Positions 45,806-58,345 of a DNA stretch of 64,000 bases are shown here, one piece after another. This stretch comes from Mactra quadrangularis (taxonomy: Eukaryota; Mollusca; Bivalvia; Venerida; Mactridae). The stretch lies in NCBI GenBank assembly GCA_025267735.1, contig CM046295.1:11419167-11483166 (forward strand), read 5' to 3'. The position numbers and the translations under genes are program-made. The notes under the pieces were generated by a model. It saw only the letters and a list, made by a program, of their open reading frames with translations, did no database searches and was not told the origin of the DNA. The stretch's first letter is position 1. Each line of letters begins with the position of its first letter.

Positions 45806-48000
45806 AATAAAAACTAGAATGAAGGCAAATGTACACACGGGTCGTGATAAATGCCTTGACTGCAGTTCTAATAATCCGAACTGACTCAGTAACCAGTACT
45901 AGCAGAGGAATATTTCACTGTAGTACTAGAAAATCCATTAGAAATTATACAGAAACACATAACGATAAAATGTAGAAAACACTCACCTAGTTAACACTAA
46001 ATAATTGCAACAATTTAAATTCCAAACATATCCACTGAAATCTGAATATTTCACTGAGCAGCGTATTCAATAGATGAGTTCAATAAATAATAATTAAGAC
46101 TAAATGGGATACACAGGACATAAAGTAGATATGAAAATTGTCTAAAATATCATCCACTGCAATGAATACATATTAAAATCACACAGGCGTGGTTAGAAAA
46201 TAATCCACATCAATGAATTCACGGTTTTTGAATTAAAATCTCGTGCGTTTTATTTTAAACTCGACAATCTGTGTTTATACATTTTGAGATGAGAAGTGTA
46301 CAAAATTACTTCGTTTAAAACTATGTTTTTTATACCATAATCACTGATATATTATTTAAATTATTAAAAACAACGGAATATTCGTCATGATACAAATTTT
46401 ATAACTATATTGTTACGAAAGTCTGTTGGAAAAAAATGTCTTGTTAAATTTGATTGTCATGTTTGGATTGCAATGTGGCTTCTCTTAAAAAATTTTGTAT
46501 ACGAAAATAAAATTACCTCAGACACAGTTTATTGACGGAAACAAAATTGTCATAAATGCATAAATCACGATTAATGTCATTACGACAAAACAGAATTTTA
46601 ATCATTGCGTTGCTATGATGGCTGCCGCTTTTTATCAAATTAAAAAAATCGATATTAGGGTGCTTCTATGATGCTATTTTTAGATTGGGGAACTTCAAGT
46701 TATGGCATGGAAATTATTTGATAAAATACTTAAAGTGCAAATTTGAGCATTTAAAACACACTAAAACAGGATAAAATCCCGCTAAAACTCGGTTAGTTTC
46801 CTTCTTATTTAAAAATCAACGCCTGTCCGTATCAAAATGGTTCAATTTGAGCAAACTTTGGGCTAAATCTAGTGATAAATTTTGAACGCGCAGTCCGCTT
46901 CATATTTCTTAAGCATGATCAGGTCCAAGAAGTCATTGGTTGGGGCAAAGATTGGGGGGGGGGGGTTCAGGGGTATAACCTCTTCCGACGGGAAAAAAAA
47001 TCGTATGTCAGCGGAGCAAACTTAAGGACTTTAGAACACACTTATGGGATATAGTAGTTAAGTCCTGCAATTCTTCTTTCCCCGTAACGAAAACGTCAAT
47101 GCTAGTCAGTAAATAATGCATTTTAATAACACTTAGACGAAGAAACTTCTTTTTCTCGTCGGGAGATGTTCCCCTACTGAGCTGCATCCCCAATTTTGTA
47201 TCCCTAAAAAATCTGAAAATCTAAATCCAAGAAGGAAAGTTTGAAAAAGACTGTGTGCAAAATGTTATAGATAAGTTTTAGAGGCCCTGGCTTAATGCAA
47301 ATACATGTACACCTATAACATATTCTCCTACCCAGAGGTTATCAAGAGAATCTTGCTATCTTCTGGGTACGACGATGTTGAAGCACTTATTTTTCTTAAA
47401 ATAACTTATCTGTATAGCAATTACTGAAATAAATGAATTAGCCAGTAACTCTTGAAACTTGTTCTGATTTTTTATACCGTTTTATTAAAAAACAACGAAT
47501 ATTTGTTTGAGGTATGTGTGGTAAAATAGTTCATACGCTTGCATTATCAATGTTTTGAACGGTTGATAAGGCCTGGTCGGGGTACCTTGTGATGCTTGAA
47601 TTTATCAATTTAGATCATTATCTATTTCAAATAAATATTTTACAGCCACTGTTATCCAAAAAATCGAGTAAATATCTCTTAGGTAGTGCTGATTTCTAGT
47701 CATTTTTATAAAGGTGAGGATATGTAAATGGTATTGTTGGGGCACGTGTCCCCGTTGCTCCCGGTGATTCCGGGTCTGTACACAGCCCTGTGCATAGCAA
47801 AGGCTTTGCTCTTTCGAATGACCCTAACGTCTTTTTCATTCACCGAAAAATAAATTCATATGTCGATTTCAAACCAGCAATAAGTGAAAATGAGAAAGTA
47901 ATATGCTCCATGTAAATACATATGTATCTTACAATACCAAAATGTAATTAAATTCAATGAAATAATGACAACTAACAGCTTGGTAAATTTGTGAATAAAT
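45806..48000. other. 2.2 kb with no recognised feature
   Basis: AT-rich and largely unique-looking. A G13 run lies near 46956. No frame with family resemblance was seen. Confidence 0.4.
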
Positions 48001-48029
48001 CAGGCAACATTTCGCCAACGTGTGTGAAG

Positions 48030-48100
48030 TTAGCTGTAACAGCCGTAACAGCCGCACCAGCCGTAATACGGCTGTTACGGCTGGCCGTAATATAGTATGT
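48030..48100. repeat. Palindromic GC-rich hairpin before the satellite
   Basis: AGCCGTAACAGCCG on the left and CGGCTGTTACGGCT on the right pair around CCGTAATACGG, in otherwise AT-rich DNA. It lies just before a block (GTGGCCGCAAATCACAGAAA, 48100) that recurs at 53140 and 55179 within the satellite. Confidence 0.75.
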
Positions 48101-51100
48101 GGCCGCAAATCACAGAAACGGTAATAGTGAAGTGAATACAAAGATGAAAATGACTTCAGATGTAGGTTATTTATAAAACGTTCATTCGTATCAGAAAATT
48201 TGGAGACAGATCAAATGAAAAAAAAACAAATGTAGACTTGAACCTCTTTTTCTGACACGGCCGTAGTCTCATAAAGATAGATACACATAAAAGGTGTTAA
48301 AGTTATTCCTTTTCTGACAACATGGATCGTCATTCTGGAAAAACTCGTTTTCACGAGAAAAAAATCATCAAAATATGCCTATATATCTATAAAATAGACT
48401 CGAACTTCTGTTTCGGCTAACTGTTACCCGGCCCAAGGGCGTAGACCTAAGAAGCGAAGTTCACGAATGTGTATCAATAGTTATTCCTTTACTGGCAACA
48501 TAGGTCGTCATTCTGGGAAAACTCGTTTTCAAAAGAAATATTCATTCAAATATGCCAATATTTCTATCAAATAGACTCAAACCTCAGTTTCGCTGGCTGT
48601 TACCGGCCCAAGGGCGTAGACCTAAGAAGGTCAGGAATGTGTTGCTATAGTTATTTCTTTTGTGACAACATGGGTCGTTATTCTGGGAAAACTCGTTATT
48701 AAGAGGAATATTCATCCAAATATGCCACTTTTTATATAAAATTGACTCGAACCTCTGTTTCGACTGGCTGTTACCCGGCCAAAGGGCGTAAACATGAAAA
48801 GCGAATTTCTAGAATGTGATGCTAAAAGTATATCTTTTCTAACAACATGGGTCGTCATTCCGGGAAAACTCGTTTTTAAGAGAATTATTCATCCAAATAT
48901 GCCAATATTTCTATCAAATAGCCTCGAACCTCTGTTTCGGCTGGCTGTTACCCGGCCCAAAGGCGTAGACCTAAGAAGGCAAGTTCACGAATGTGTAGTT
49001 ATCGTTATTCCCTTTCTGGTAGTATAGGTCGTAATTCTGGGAAAACTCGTTTCCAGGAAAAATATTTATCCAAATATGCCACTATTTAAATCAAATAGAC
49101 TCGAACCTCAGTTTCGACTAACTGTTTCCCGGCCTAAGGGCGTAGACCTAAGAAGCGAAGTTCACGAATGTGTAGCTATAGTTATTCCCTTTCAGGTAAC
49201 ATGGGTCGTCTTTTTTGGAAAACTCGTTTTCAAGAGAAATATTCATCCAAATATGCCAATATTTCTATCAAATAGACTCGACCCTCTGTTTCGGCTGGCC
49301 GTTACCCAACCTAAGGGCGTAGACCTATGAAGCAAAGTTCACGAATGTGTATCTATAGTTATTCCTTTACTGACAACATGGGTCGTTATTCTGGGAAAAC
49401 TCGATTTCAAAAGAAATATTCATTCAAATATGCCAATATTTTTATCAAATAGACTCGAACCTCTGTTTCGGCTGGCTGTTACCCGGCCCAAGGGCGTAGA
49501 CCTAAGAAGCGAAGTTCAGGAACTTGTAGCTATAGTCATTCCCTTTCTGACAACATGGGTCGTTATTCTGGGAAAACTCGTTATTAAGAGGAATATTCAT
49601 CCAAATATGCCACTTTTTATATAAAATTGACTCGAACCTCTGTTTCGACTGGCTGTTACCCGGCCAAAAGGCGTAAACCTGAAAAGCGAATTTCTAGAAT
49701 GTGATGCTAAAAGTAAATCTTTTCTAACAACATGGGTCGTAATTCCGGGATAACTCGTTTTTAAGAGAATTATTCATTCAAATATGCTAATATTTATATC
49801 AAATAGACTCGAACCTCAGTTTCGGCTGGCTGTTACCCAGCCCAAGGGCGTAGACCTAAAATGATAATTGCTAGAATATGATGCTAATGTAATTTTCTTT
49901 CCGACAACATGGGTCGTCATTCTGGACAAACTCGTTTTCAAAAGAAATATTCATTCCAATATGCCAATATTTCTATCAAATAGACTCAAACCTCTGTTTC
50001 GGCTGGCTGTTACCCGGCCCAAGGGCGTAGACATATAAATCAAAGTTCACGAATGTGTATCTATAGTTATTCTTTTACTGGCAACATGGGTCGTCATTCT
50101 GGACAAACTCGTTTTCAATAGAAATATTCATTCAAATATGCCAATATTTCTATCAAATAGACTCGAACCTCTGTTTCGGCTGACAGTTACCCGGCCACAG
50201 GGCGTAGACCTAAGAAGCGAAGTTCACGAATGTGTATCGATAGTTATTCACATTCAGGCAACATGGGTCGTCATTCTGGGAAAACTCGTATTCAAAAAAA
50301 ATATTCATCAAAATATGCCAATTTTTTAACAAATAGACTCGAACCTCTGTTTCGGGTGGCTGTCACACGGCCCAAGGGCGTAGAGATAAGAAGGCAAGCT
50401 CACGAATGTGTAGCTATAGTTATTCCTTTACTGGCAACATGGGTCGTCATTCTGGCAAAACTTGTTTTCAAAAGAAATATTCATTAAAATATACCAATAT
50501 TTCTATCAAATAGACTTGAACCTCTGTTATAGCTGGTTGTTACTTGGTCAAAGGGCGTAGACCTAAAAAGCGAATTTCTAGAAAGTGATGCTAAAGGTAT
50601 TTCCTTTCTGACAACATGGGTCGTCATTTCGGGAAAACTCGTTTTTAAGAGAAATATTCATCCAAATATGCTAATATTTATATCGAATAGACTCGAACCT
50701 CAGTTTCGGCTGGCTGTTACCCAGCCCAAGGGCGTAGACCTAAAATGCGAATTGCTAGAATGTGATGCTAAAGTTATTTCCCTTCTGGCAACATGGGTCG
50801 TCATTCTGAAAAAAAACTCGTTTTCAAAAGAAATATTCATTCAAATATGCCAACATTTCTATCAAAAAGACACGAACATCAGTTTTGGCTGGCTGTTACC
50901 CGGCCCAAGGGCGTAGACCTAAGAAGCGAAGGTCAGGAATTATAGCTATAGTTATTCCTTTTTATGACAACATGGGTCGTTATTCTGGGATAACTCGTTT
51001 TCAAAAAAAATATGAATCCAAATATACCAGCATTTCTAACAAAAAGCCTCGAACCTCTGTTGCGGCTGACTGTTACCCTGACTTAAGGGCGTAGACCTAA

Positions 51101-51489
51101 GAAGCGAAGGTCAGGAACTTGTAGCTATAGTTATTCCCTTTCTGACAACATGGGTCGTCATTCTGGGAAAACTCGTTATTTAGAGAATTATTCATCCAAA
51201 TATGCCAATAATTCATCAATTGACTCGAACATCTAATTCGGCTAGCTGTTACCCGGCCCAAGGGCGTAGACCGAAAGTGCAAAGTTCACGACTGTGATGC
51301 TTTAGCTATTCCCTTTCTGTCAACATATGTCGTCATTCTGGGAAAACTCGTTTTCAAGAAAAATATTCATTCAAATATGCCTATATTTCTATCAAATAGC
51401 CTCGAACCTCTGTTTCGGCTGGCTGTTACCCGGCCAAAGGGCGTAGACCTAAGAAGCGAAGTTCACGTATGTGTATCTATAGTTATTCC

Positions 51490-53528
51490 TTTACTGACAA
51501 CATGGGTTGTGATTCTGGGAAAACTCGTTATCAAAAGAAATATTCATTCAAATATGCCAATATTTTTATCAAATAGACTCGAACCTCTGGTACGGCTGGC
51601 TGCTACCCGGCCCAAGGCGTAGACCTAAGAAGCGAAGTTCAGAAATAAGTAGCTAAAGTTATTCCCTTTCTGACAACATTAGTCGTTATTCTGGGAAAAC
51701 TCGTTTTCAAAAGAATTATTCCTCCAAATATGCCAACATTTCTATCAAATAGCCTCGAACCTCTGTTTCGACTTGCTGTTACCCGGCCCAAGGGCGTAGA
51801 CCTAAGAAGGTAAGTTCACGAACGTGTATCTATAGTTTTTCCCTTTCAGGCAACATTGGTCGTCATTCTTGGAAAACTCGTTTTCAGGAGAAATATTCAT
51901 CCAAATTTGCCAATATTTATATCAAATAGACTCGAACCTCTATTTCGATTGGCTGTTTCCCGGTCCAAGGGCGTAGACCTAAAAAGCGAAGTTCACGAAT
52001 GTGTATCTATAGTTATTCCCTTCCAGGCAACATATGTCGTTATTCTGGTAAAACTCGTTTTGAAGAGAATTATTCATCCAATTATGCCAATTATTCTATC
52101 AAATAGACTCGAACTTCTGTTTCGGCTAACTGTTACCCAACCTAAGGGCGTAGACCTAAGAAGCAAAGTTCACGAATGTGTATCTATAGTTATTCCTTTA
52201 CTGGCAACATGGGTCGTCATTCTGTGAAAACTCGTTTTCAAAAGAAATATTCATCCAAATATGCCAACATTTCTATCAAATAGCCTCGAACCTCTGTTTC
52301 GGCTGGCTGTTACCCGGCCCATGGGCGTCGACCTAAGAAGCGAAATTCATGATTGGGTAGCTATCGTTATTTTCTTTCTGGTACCATAGGTCCTTATTCT
52401 GGGAAAACTCGTTTTCAGGAGAAATACTCATCAAAATATGCCACTATTTATGTTAAATAGACTCGAACCTCTGTTTCGTCTGGCTGTTACCCGGCCCAGG
52501 GGCGTAGACCTAACAAGCAAATTTCTTGAATGTGTATTTTTAGTGATTCCCTTTCTGGCAACATAGGTCCTCATTCTGGGGAAATTCGTTTTCAGGAGAA
52601 ATATTCATCCAAATTTGCTAATATTTATATCAAAAAGACTCGAACCTCTATTTCGATTGGCTGTTTCCCGGTCCAAGGGCGTAGACCTAAGAAGCGAAGT
52701 TCACGAATGTGTATCTATAGTTATTCCCTTCCAGGCAACATATGTCGTTATTCTGGTAAAACTCGTTTTGAAGAGAATTATTCATCCAATTATGCCAATT
52801 ATTCTATCAAATAGACTCGAACTTCTGTTTCGGCTGGCTGTTACCCAACCTAAGGGCGTAGACCTAAGAAGCAAAGTTCACGAATGTGTATCTATAGTTA
52901 TTCCTTTACTGACAACATGGGTCGTTATTCTAGGAAAACTCGTTTTCAAAAGAAACATTCATTCAAATATGCCAATAATTATATCAAATAGACTCGAACC
53001 TCTATTTCGATTGGCTGTTTCCCGGCCCATAGTCGTAGACCTAAGAAGCGATGTTCACGAATGTGTAGCTACAGTTATTCCCTTTCAGGCAACATGGGTC
53101 GTCATTCTGGGAAAACTAGTTTTCAAGAGTAATATAGTATTGTGGCCGCAAATCACAGAAACGGTATAAGTGAAGTGAATACAAAGATGGATATGACTTC
53201 AGATGTTGGTTATTCATAAAACGTTCGTTCATATCAGAAAATTTGGTGACAGATCAAATGAAAAAAAACCAAATTGATTTGAACCTCTTTTTCTGACACG
53301 GGCGTAGTCACATAAAGATAGATTCACATAAAAGGTGTTATAATTATTCCTTTTCCGACAACATGGATCGTCATTCTTCGAAAACTCGTTTCTAAGAGAA
53401 AAAAACATCAAAATATGCCTATATATCTATCAAATAGACACGAACCTCTGTTTCGACTGACTGTTACCCGGCCCAAGGGCGTAGACCTAATAAGGCAAGT
53501 TCACGAATGTGTATCTATAGTTATTCCC
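51490..53528 (+). repeat. 2039-bp higher-order duplication, copy 1
   Basis: Matches 53529-55567 at a constant offset of 2039 bp with very few differences (for example GTTGTG/GTCGTG near 51516 and GGTCC/GGTAC near 52672). It contains about ten 177-bp units plus the non-satellite block beginning near 53132 (GTGGCCGCAAATCACAGAAA). Confidence 0.93.
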
Positions 53529-55567
53529 TTTACTGACAACATGGGTCGTGATTCTGGGAAAACTCGTTATCAAAAGAAATATTCATTCAAATATGCCAAT
53601 ATTTCTATCAAATTGACTCGAACCTCTGGTACGGCTGGCTGCTACCCGGCCCAAGGCGTAGACCTAAGAAGCGAAGTTCAGAAATAAGTAGCTAAAGTTA
53701 TTCCCTTTCTGACAACATTAGTCGTTATTCTGGGAAAACTCGTTTTCAAATGAATTATTCCTCCAAATATGCCAACATTTCTATCAAATAGCCTCGAACC
53801 TCTGTTTCGACTTGCTGTTACCCGGCCCAAGGGCGTAGACCTAAGAAGGTAAGTTCACGAACGTGTATCTATAGTTTTTCCCTTTCAGGCAACATTGGTC
53901 GTCATTCTTGGAAAACTCGTTTTCAGGAGAAATATTCATCCAAATTTGCCAATATTTATATCAAATAGACTCGAACCTCTATTTCGATTGGCTGTTTCCC
54001 GGTCCAAGGGCGTAGACCTAAAAAGCGAAGTTCACGAATGTGTATCTATAGTTATTCCCTTCCAGGCAACATATGTCGTTATTCTGGTAAAACTCGTTTT
54101 GAAGAGAATTATTCATCTAATTATGCCAATTATTCTATCAAATAGACTCGAACTTCTGTTTCGGCTAACTGTTACCCAAACTAAGGGCGTAGACCTAAGA
54201 AGCAAAGTTCACGAATGTGTATCTATAGTTATTCCTTTACTGGCAACATGGGTCGTCATTCTGTGAAAACTCGTTTTCAAAAGAAATATTCATCCAAATA
54301 TGCCAACATTTCTATCAAATAGCCTCGAACCTCTGTTTCGGCTGGCTGTTACCCGGCCCATGGGCGTCGACCTAAGAAGCGAAATTCATGATTGGGTAGC
54401 TATCGTTATTTTCTTTCTGGTACCATAGGTCCTTATTCTAGGAAAACTCGTTTTCAGGAGAAATACTCATCAAAATATGCCACTATTTATGTTAAATAGA
54501 CTCGAACCTCTGTTTCGTCTGGCTGTTACCCGGCCCAGGGGCGTAGACCTAACAAGCAAATTTCTTGAATGTGTATTTTTAGTGATTCCCTTTCTGGCAA
54601 CATAGGTCCTCATTCTGGGGAAATTCGTTTTCAGGAGAAATATTCATCCAAATTTGCTAATATTTATATCAAAAAGACTCGAACCTCTATTTCGATTGGC
54701 TGTTTCCCGGTACAAGGGCGTAGACCTAAGAAGCGAAGTTCACGAATGTGTATCTATAGTTATTCCCTTCCAGGCAACATATGTCGTTATTCTGGTAAAA
54801 CTCGTTTTGAAGAGAATTATTCATCCAATTATGCCAATTATTCTATCAAATAGACTCGAACTTCTGTTTCGGCTGGCTGTTACCCAACCTAAGGGCGTAG
54901 ACCTAAGAAGCAAAGTTCACGAATGTGTATCTATAGTTATTCCTTTACTGACAACATGGGTCGTTATTCTAGGAAAACTCGTTTTCAAAAGAAACATTCA
55001 TTCAAATATGCCAATAATTATATCAAATAGACTCGAACCTCTATTTCGATTGGCTGTTTCCCGGCCCATAGTCGTAGACCTAAGAAGCGATGTTCACGAA
55101 TGTGTAGCTACAGTTATTCCCTTTCAGGCAACATGGGTCGTCATTCTGGGAAAACTAGTTTTCAAGAGTAATATAGTATTGTGGCCGCAAATCACAGAAA
55201 CGGTATAAGTGAAGTGAATACAAAGATGGATATGACTTCAGATGTTGGTTATTCATAAAACGTTCGTTCATATCAGAAAATTTGGTGACAGATCAAATGA
55301 AAAAAAACCAAATTGATTTGAACCTCTTTTTCTGACACGGGCGTAGTCACATAAAGATAGATTCATATAAAAGGTGTTATAATTATTCCTTTTCCGACAA
55401 CATGGATCGTCATTCTTCGAAAACTCGTTTCTAAGAGAAAAAAACATCAAAATATGCCTATATATCTATCAAATAGACTCGAACCTCTGTTTCGACTGAC
55501 TGTTACCCGGCCCAAGGGCGTAGACCTAATAAGGCAAGTTCACGAATGTGTATCTATAGTTATTCCC
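53529..55567 (+). repeat. 2039-bp higher-order duplication, copy 2
   Basis: Near-identical tandem copy of 51490-53528. Similarity decays on both sides of the pair, so there are exactly two copies. Both junctions fall in the TATAGTTATTCCCTTTC part of the 177-bp unit, consistent with unequal crossing-over between units. Confidence 0.93.
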
Positions 55568-56410
55568 TTTCAAGCAACTTGGGTCGTCATTCTTCGAAAA
55601 CTCGTTTCTAAGAGAAAAAAAACATCAAAATATGCCTTTATATCTATCAAATAGACTAGAACCTCTGTTTCGACTGGCTGTTACCCGGCCCAAGGGCGTA
55701 GACCTAATAAGGCAAGTTCACGAATGTGCAATTATAAATATTCCCTTTCTGACAACATGGGTCGTTCTTCTGGAAAAACTTATTTTTAAGAGAATTATTC
55801 ATCCAAATATGCCAATAATTCATCAAATCAACTCGAACATCTGTTTCGACTGGCTGTTACCCGGCCACAGGGCGTAGACCTAAAAAGGCAAGTTCACGAA
55901 TGTGTATGTATAGTTATTCCCTTTCAGGCAACATGGGTCGTCATTCTGGGAAAACTCGTTTTCAGGGAAATATTCATATAAATATGCCAACATTTCTATC
56001 AAATAGAATCGAACCTCTATTTCGGCTGGCTGTTTCACGTCATAAAGGCGTAGACCTATGAAGCTAAGTTCACGAATGTGATGCTTTAGTTACATTTGTA
56101 TTTCTTTCAGGCAACATAGGTCGTCATCCTGGGAAAACTCGTTTTCAAGAGAAATATTCGTCAAAATAAGCCAATATTTCTATCAAATAGACTCGAACCT
56201 CTGTTTCGGCTAACTGTTACCCGGCCTAAGGGCGTAGACCCAAGAAGCGAAGTTCACAAATTTGTATCTATAGTTATTCCCTTTCATGCAACATGGGTCG
56301 TTATTCTGAGAAAACTCGTTTTCAAAAGAAATATTCATCAAAATATGCCAACATTTCTATCAAATAGACTCGAACCTCAGTTTCGGCTGGCTGTTACCCG
56401 GCCCAAGGGC

Positions 56411-56699
56411 TAGTCAGAAAAAACAACTGGTGGTACAAATGTAAATTCCGTAAAAAACTCTCCATTTTTCCCGTATGCCATCTAACCTATTCACCAATTG
56501 ATACATGTAACAAAACAAGTTCATTAACAGCTATCTTTAACATATGTCGATATTATTTCTAGCATTCCATCAAGATTGTACATAAAGTATGAGTACAGTC
56601 ATGTATATCTTTCTGTTGCTTGACACTATCTAGGAGACCTATCGGAATTTTGTTTGGTAATATTTTTCCTTTTTTGACATTTGCACTAAGTTGTTACTA
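56411..56699. other. No recognised feature
   Basis: AT-rich unique-looking sequence just after the satellite. Confidence 0.4.
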
Positions 56700-56900
56700 A
56701 GGTAGCCGACCGACTAGCTCAGTTAGTAGCACGGAAGTCTACTGATCGAGGGGTCACTGACGAAAGTATGCGCTTAGTACTAGTAGTTGGTTAACAGCTG
56801 AATCCTGAGATTTATCCTTTCCAGGAGGAGAGAGTAGGTTGACTGACCGCCGTTATATGACCTATACTATGTGTTGCTACGGCATTAAACCCATAAGTTA
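56700..56900 (+). mobile_element. tRNA-headed SINE (family S2)
   Basis: GACTAGCTCAGTTAGTAGCA (A box) followed by the S2 body (GACGAAAGTATGCGCTTAGT, GACTGACCGCCGTTATATGA) and tail GTGTTGCTACGGCATTAAA. The B box has been lost (GATCGAGGGGTCACTGACG in its place), so the head is shortened compared with 45365-45805. Confidence 0.8.
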
Positions 56901-57034
56901 CAAAGAGTTACTAAGATATATTGTATCACAGATTTACAAGTAGTTGAAAAATACCAGCTCAACATGCCGCAACTAAATAAAGTTTCTTACGCCATTTATA
57001 TATCTAAAGCCACAGCAATGTGATAATATGTTCA

Positions 57035-57135
57035 TCATATGAATCATGGATTCGCTCGCACCTTAATTTTGACGTTTTTTCCAAACAAATATTTTTATTT
57101 CCTCGCTCATAAAAATTTGGTCAAACCGCTATATA
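57035..57135 (-). mobile_element. Fragment of the TAA-flanked MITE (relative of 42462-42685)
   Basis: GGATTCGCTCGCACCTTAAT, TTGACGTTTTTTCC and TCGCTCATAAAAATTTGGTC are the reverse complement of the right half of 42462-42685. Only one end (ATCATATGAATCATGG) is partly preserved. Confidence 0.75.
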
Positions 57136-57215
57136 AAACAACTAAATTATAACAATGTTGTATAAACAATGTTAACAATTAAGATAATACGTTTAAAAAG
57201 TCTAATAATAATTAC

Positions 57216-57558
57216 CAGTTAATTGCTAACAGGAGAGAGGTTCGACGTAGTTTTGGGGTTCTGAATAAGTCAATAATCGAATACTTTTTGTCGTCTGGGT
57301 CAGTCGAAGGTTGTGAGGCCATAAACTCTGCCAAATCACTTATTTTCCCTTTTATTGTATCTAGCTACCGTTTTGATTATATTCTTTGCTTGTTCCAGTT
57401 TATCATGAGCAATATACCATCTAAAACTTTCTGGAATTATGCTCCGCACCACAAGGATACCTGCGAGATATACTTGCATGTAACTGCAAATGATTACAAT
57501 CAACTCAATGTGCCCATGAGCCACCACCTTCTTGAATAGATGTTGAACGTATAAACTT
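57216..57558 (-). pseudogene. SLC22-type organic ion transporter exon, frameshifted
   Basis: Read on the minus strand, the first part contains a hydrophobic segment (GILVVRSIIPESFRWYIA) whose PESFRW corresponds to the PESPRW signature after TM6 of SLC22 family transporters. It is followed by a helical stretch (KLEQAKNIIKTVARYNK). That frame stops at TGA (57336-57338). One base later another frame continues without break: SDLAEFM, then SIIDLFRTPKLRR, then LLLAINW. LFRTP.LR and .NW are the next SLC22 landmarks at the normal distance of about 50 residues. The shift falls in GGGAAAATAAG, so a one-base gain in the A-run explains it. A good acceptor (CTCTTTTCTTAG, ending at 57559) and donor (CTG|GTAATT, at 57215) bracket the piece. 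SLC22 proteins are 12-TM plasma-membrane carriers of organic cations, anions and carnitine. No neighbouring exon was found, so it is a pseudogene fragment, or a real exon with a sequence error. Confidence 0.8.
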
Positions 57559-58150
57559 CTAAGAAAAGAGCTGCATATTTAGTAGACGCATGCATATCTA
57601 AATGGATAACACATGTTTTAACAAGTAAAAAGTATGCTAGTAGCGTTGTTAATTGTTGGGTGTGTGCACATCCAGGAGTACATGTACATGTACTTACATA
57701 AATAAATCAACTGTTGTGAGTATGCAAATATGCAAATTGAAGGACAAGGCATGACCAGCCGATTGACCAAGTTGGGCCTACTTGGACACCCGTCTACCCG
57801 AATCAGAGGCCAAAGCAGTGTGTTGGGAAGACTGGAGATCCCTGGGTCTCCCTCAATTACCAGGATCCTCCTTTCCCGGTTACGAGACGCTGCCCACGGC
57901 AAACGGGAAGTTTTGGTGTTAGCCATATGCCCATCATGCAGGCCCAAATAGCACCTACATACTGGGCACCTGTTTCTCCTCCTCGCCACGTAGAGGTCAC
58001 CAAACAGACAAATATACGAAACGGTCTTATTATACAGACCCTTTTGTTCACAATTAAGCATTTGGGTCTTAATAATTGTTAAAATTGCATGATTTTAAAA
58101 TAAAAAAAGTGGTCTTTATAGCGGAGTTTTACTGTATTCCATTATATTGA
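57559..58150. other. Unclassified, locally GC-balanced stretch
   Basis: 57730-58020 is clearly less AT-rich than its surroundings and open in one frame on each strand (57730-57951 plus; 57618-58061 minus). Neither translation resembles a family I know and no splice context stands out. It could be an unknown exon or a repeat. Confidence 0.3.
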
Positions 58151-58159
58151 TATATGATT

Positions 58160-58345
58160 ATCGAGCGGTTATAGCGTTGAACTGGTAATTATTAGATAGC
58201 CAGCTCCGCGTTGATTCGAATCCCATTATAACCTACATTGTTGTTAGCTTAGTGCTGGGGGACCAGGAAGCAGACTTGAAAGTGATTAATCCAAGTTGTT
58301 AGAACTTGTTTCACGATTGAGCTAAAATGAATTGATATAAAACTA
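58160..58345 (+). mobile_element. tRNA-headed SINE (family S3), copy 3
   Basis: ATCGAGCGGTTATAGCGTTG (A-box region) and GTTGATTCGAATCCCATTAT (B box), then GCTTAGTGCTGGGGGACCAG, GAAAGTGATTAATCCAAGTT and GAACTTGTTTCACGATTGAG. The head and body match 28908-29130. Confidence 0.82.

Larger units (their letters stand above)
48101..56410 (+). repeat. 8-kb satellite array, 177-bp unit, ~45 copies
   Basis: The consensus contains TCGAACCTCTGTTTCGGCTG, GCTGTTACCCGGCCCAAGGG, CGTAGACCTAAGAAGCGAAG, TTCACGAATGTGTAGCTATA and ATTCCCTTTCTGACAACATG. The GTAGAC mark falls at 48441, 48616, 48788, 48965, 49142 and 49319, so the period is 177 bp with some 172-175 bp variants. The unit equals 59 codons, and one plus-strand frame is open across it (motifs SNRLEPLFRLAVTRPKGVDL and HECVAIVIPF); it stays open through three successive units at 52615-53169 and 54654-55208. 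There are many stops elsewhere and no start or splice context, so I treat it as satellite DNA. The first units (48101-48400) are the most diverged. The array ends abruptly at GGCCCAAGGGCTAG, 56410. Confidence 0.95.

Noticed and set aside
48794..55877. Satellite frames as a family of repeated-domain proteins
   Set aside because: No start, splice or promoter context, many units carry stops or 1-5 base indels, and the frame is explained by one open consensus copied many times. Kept only as a finding to test.
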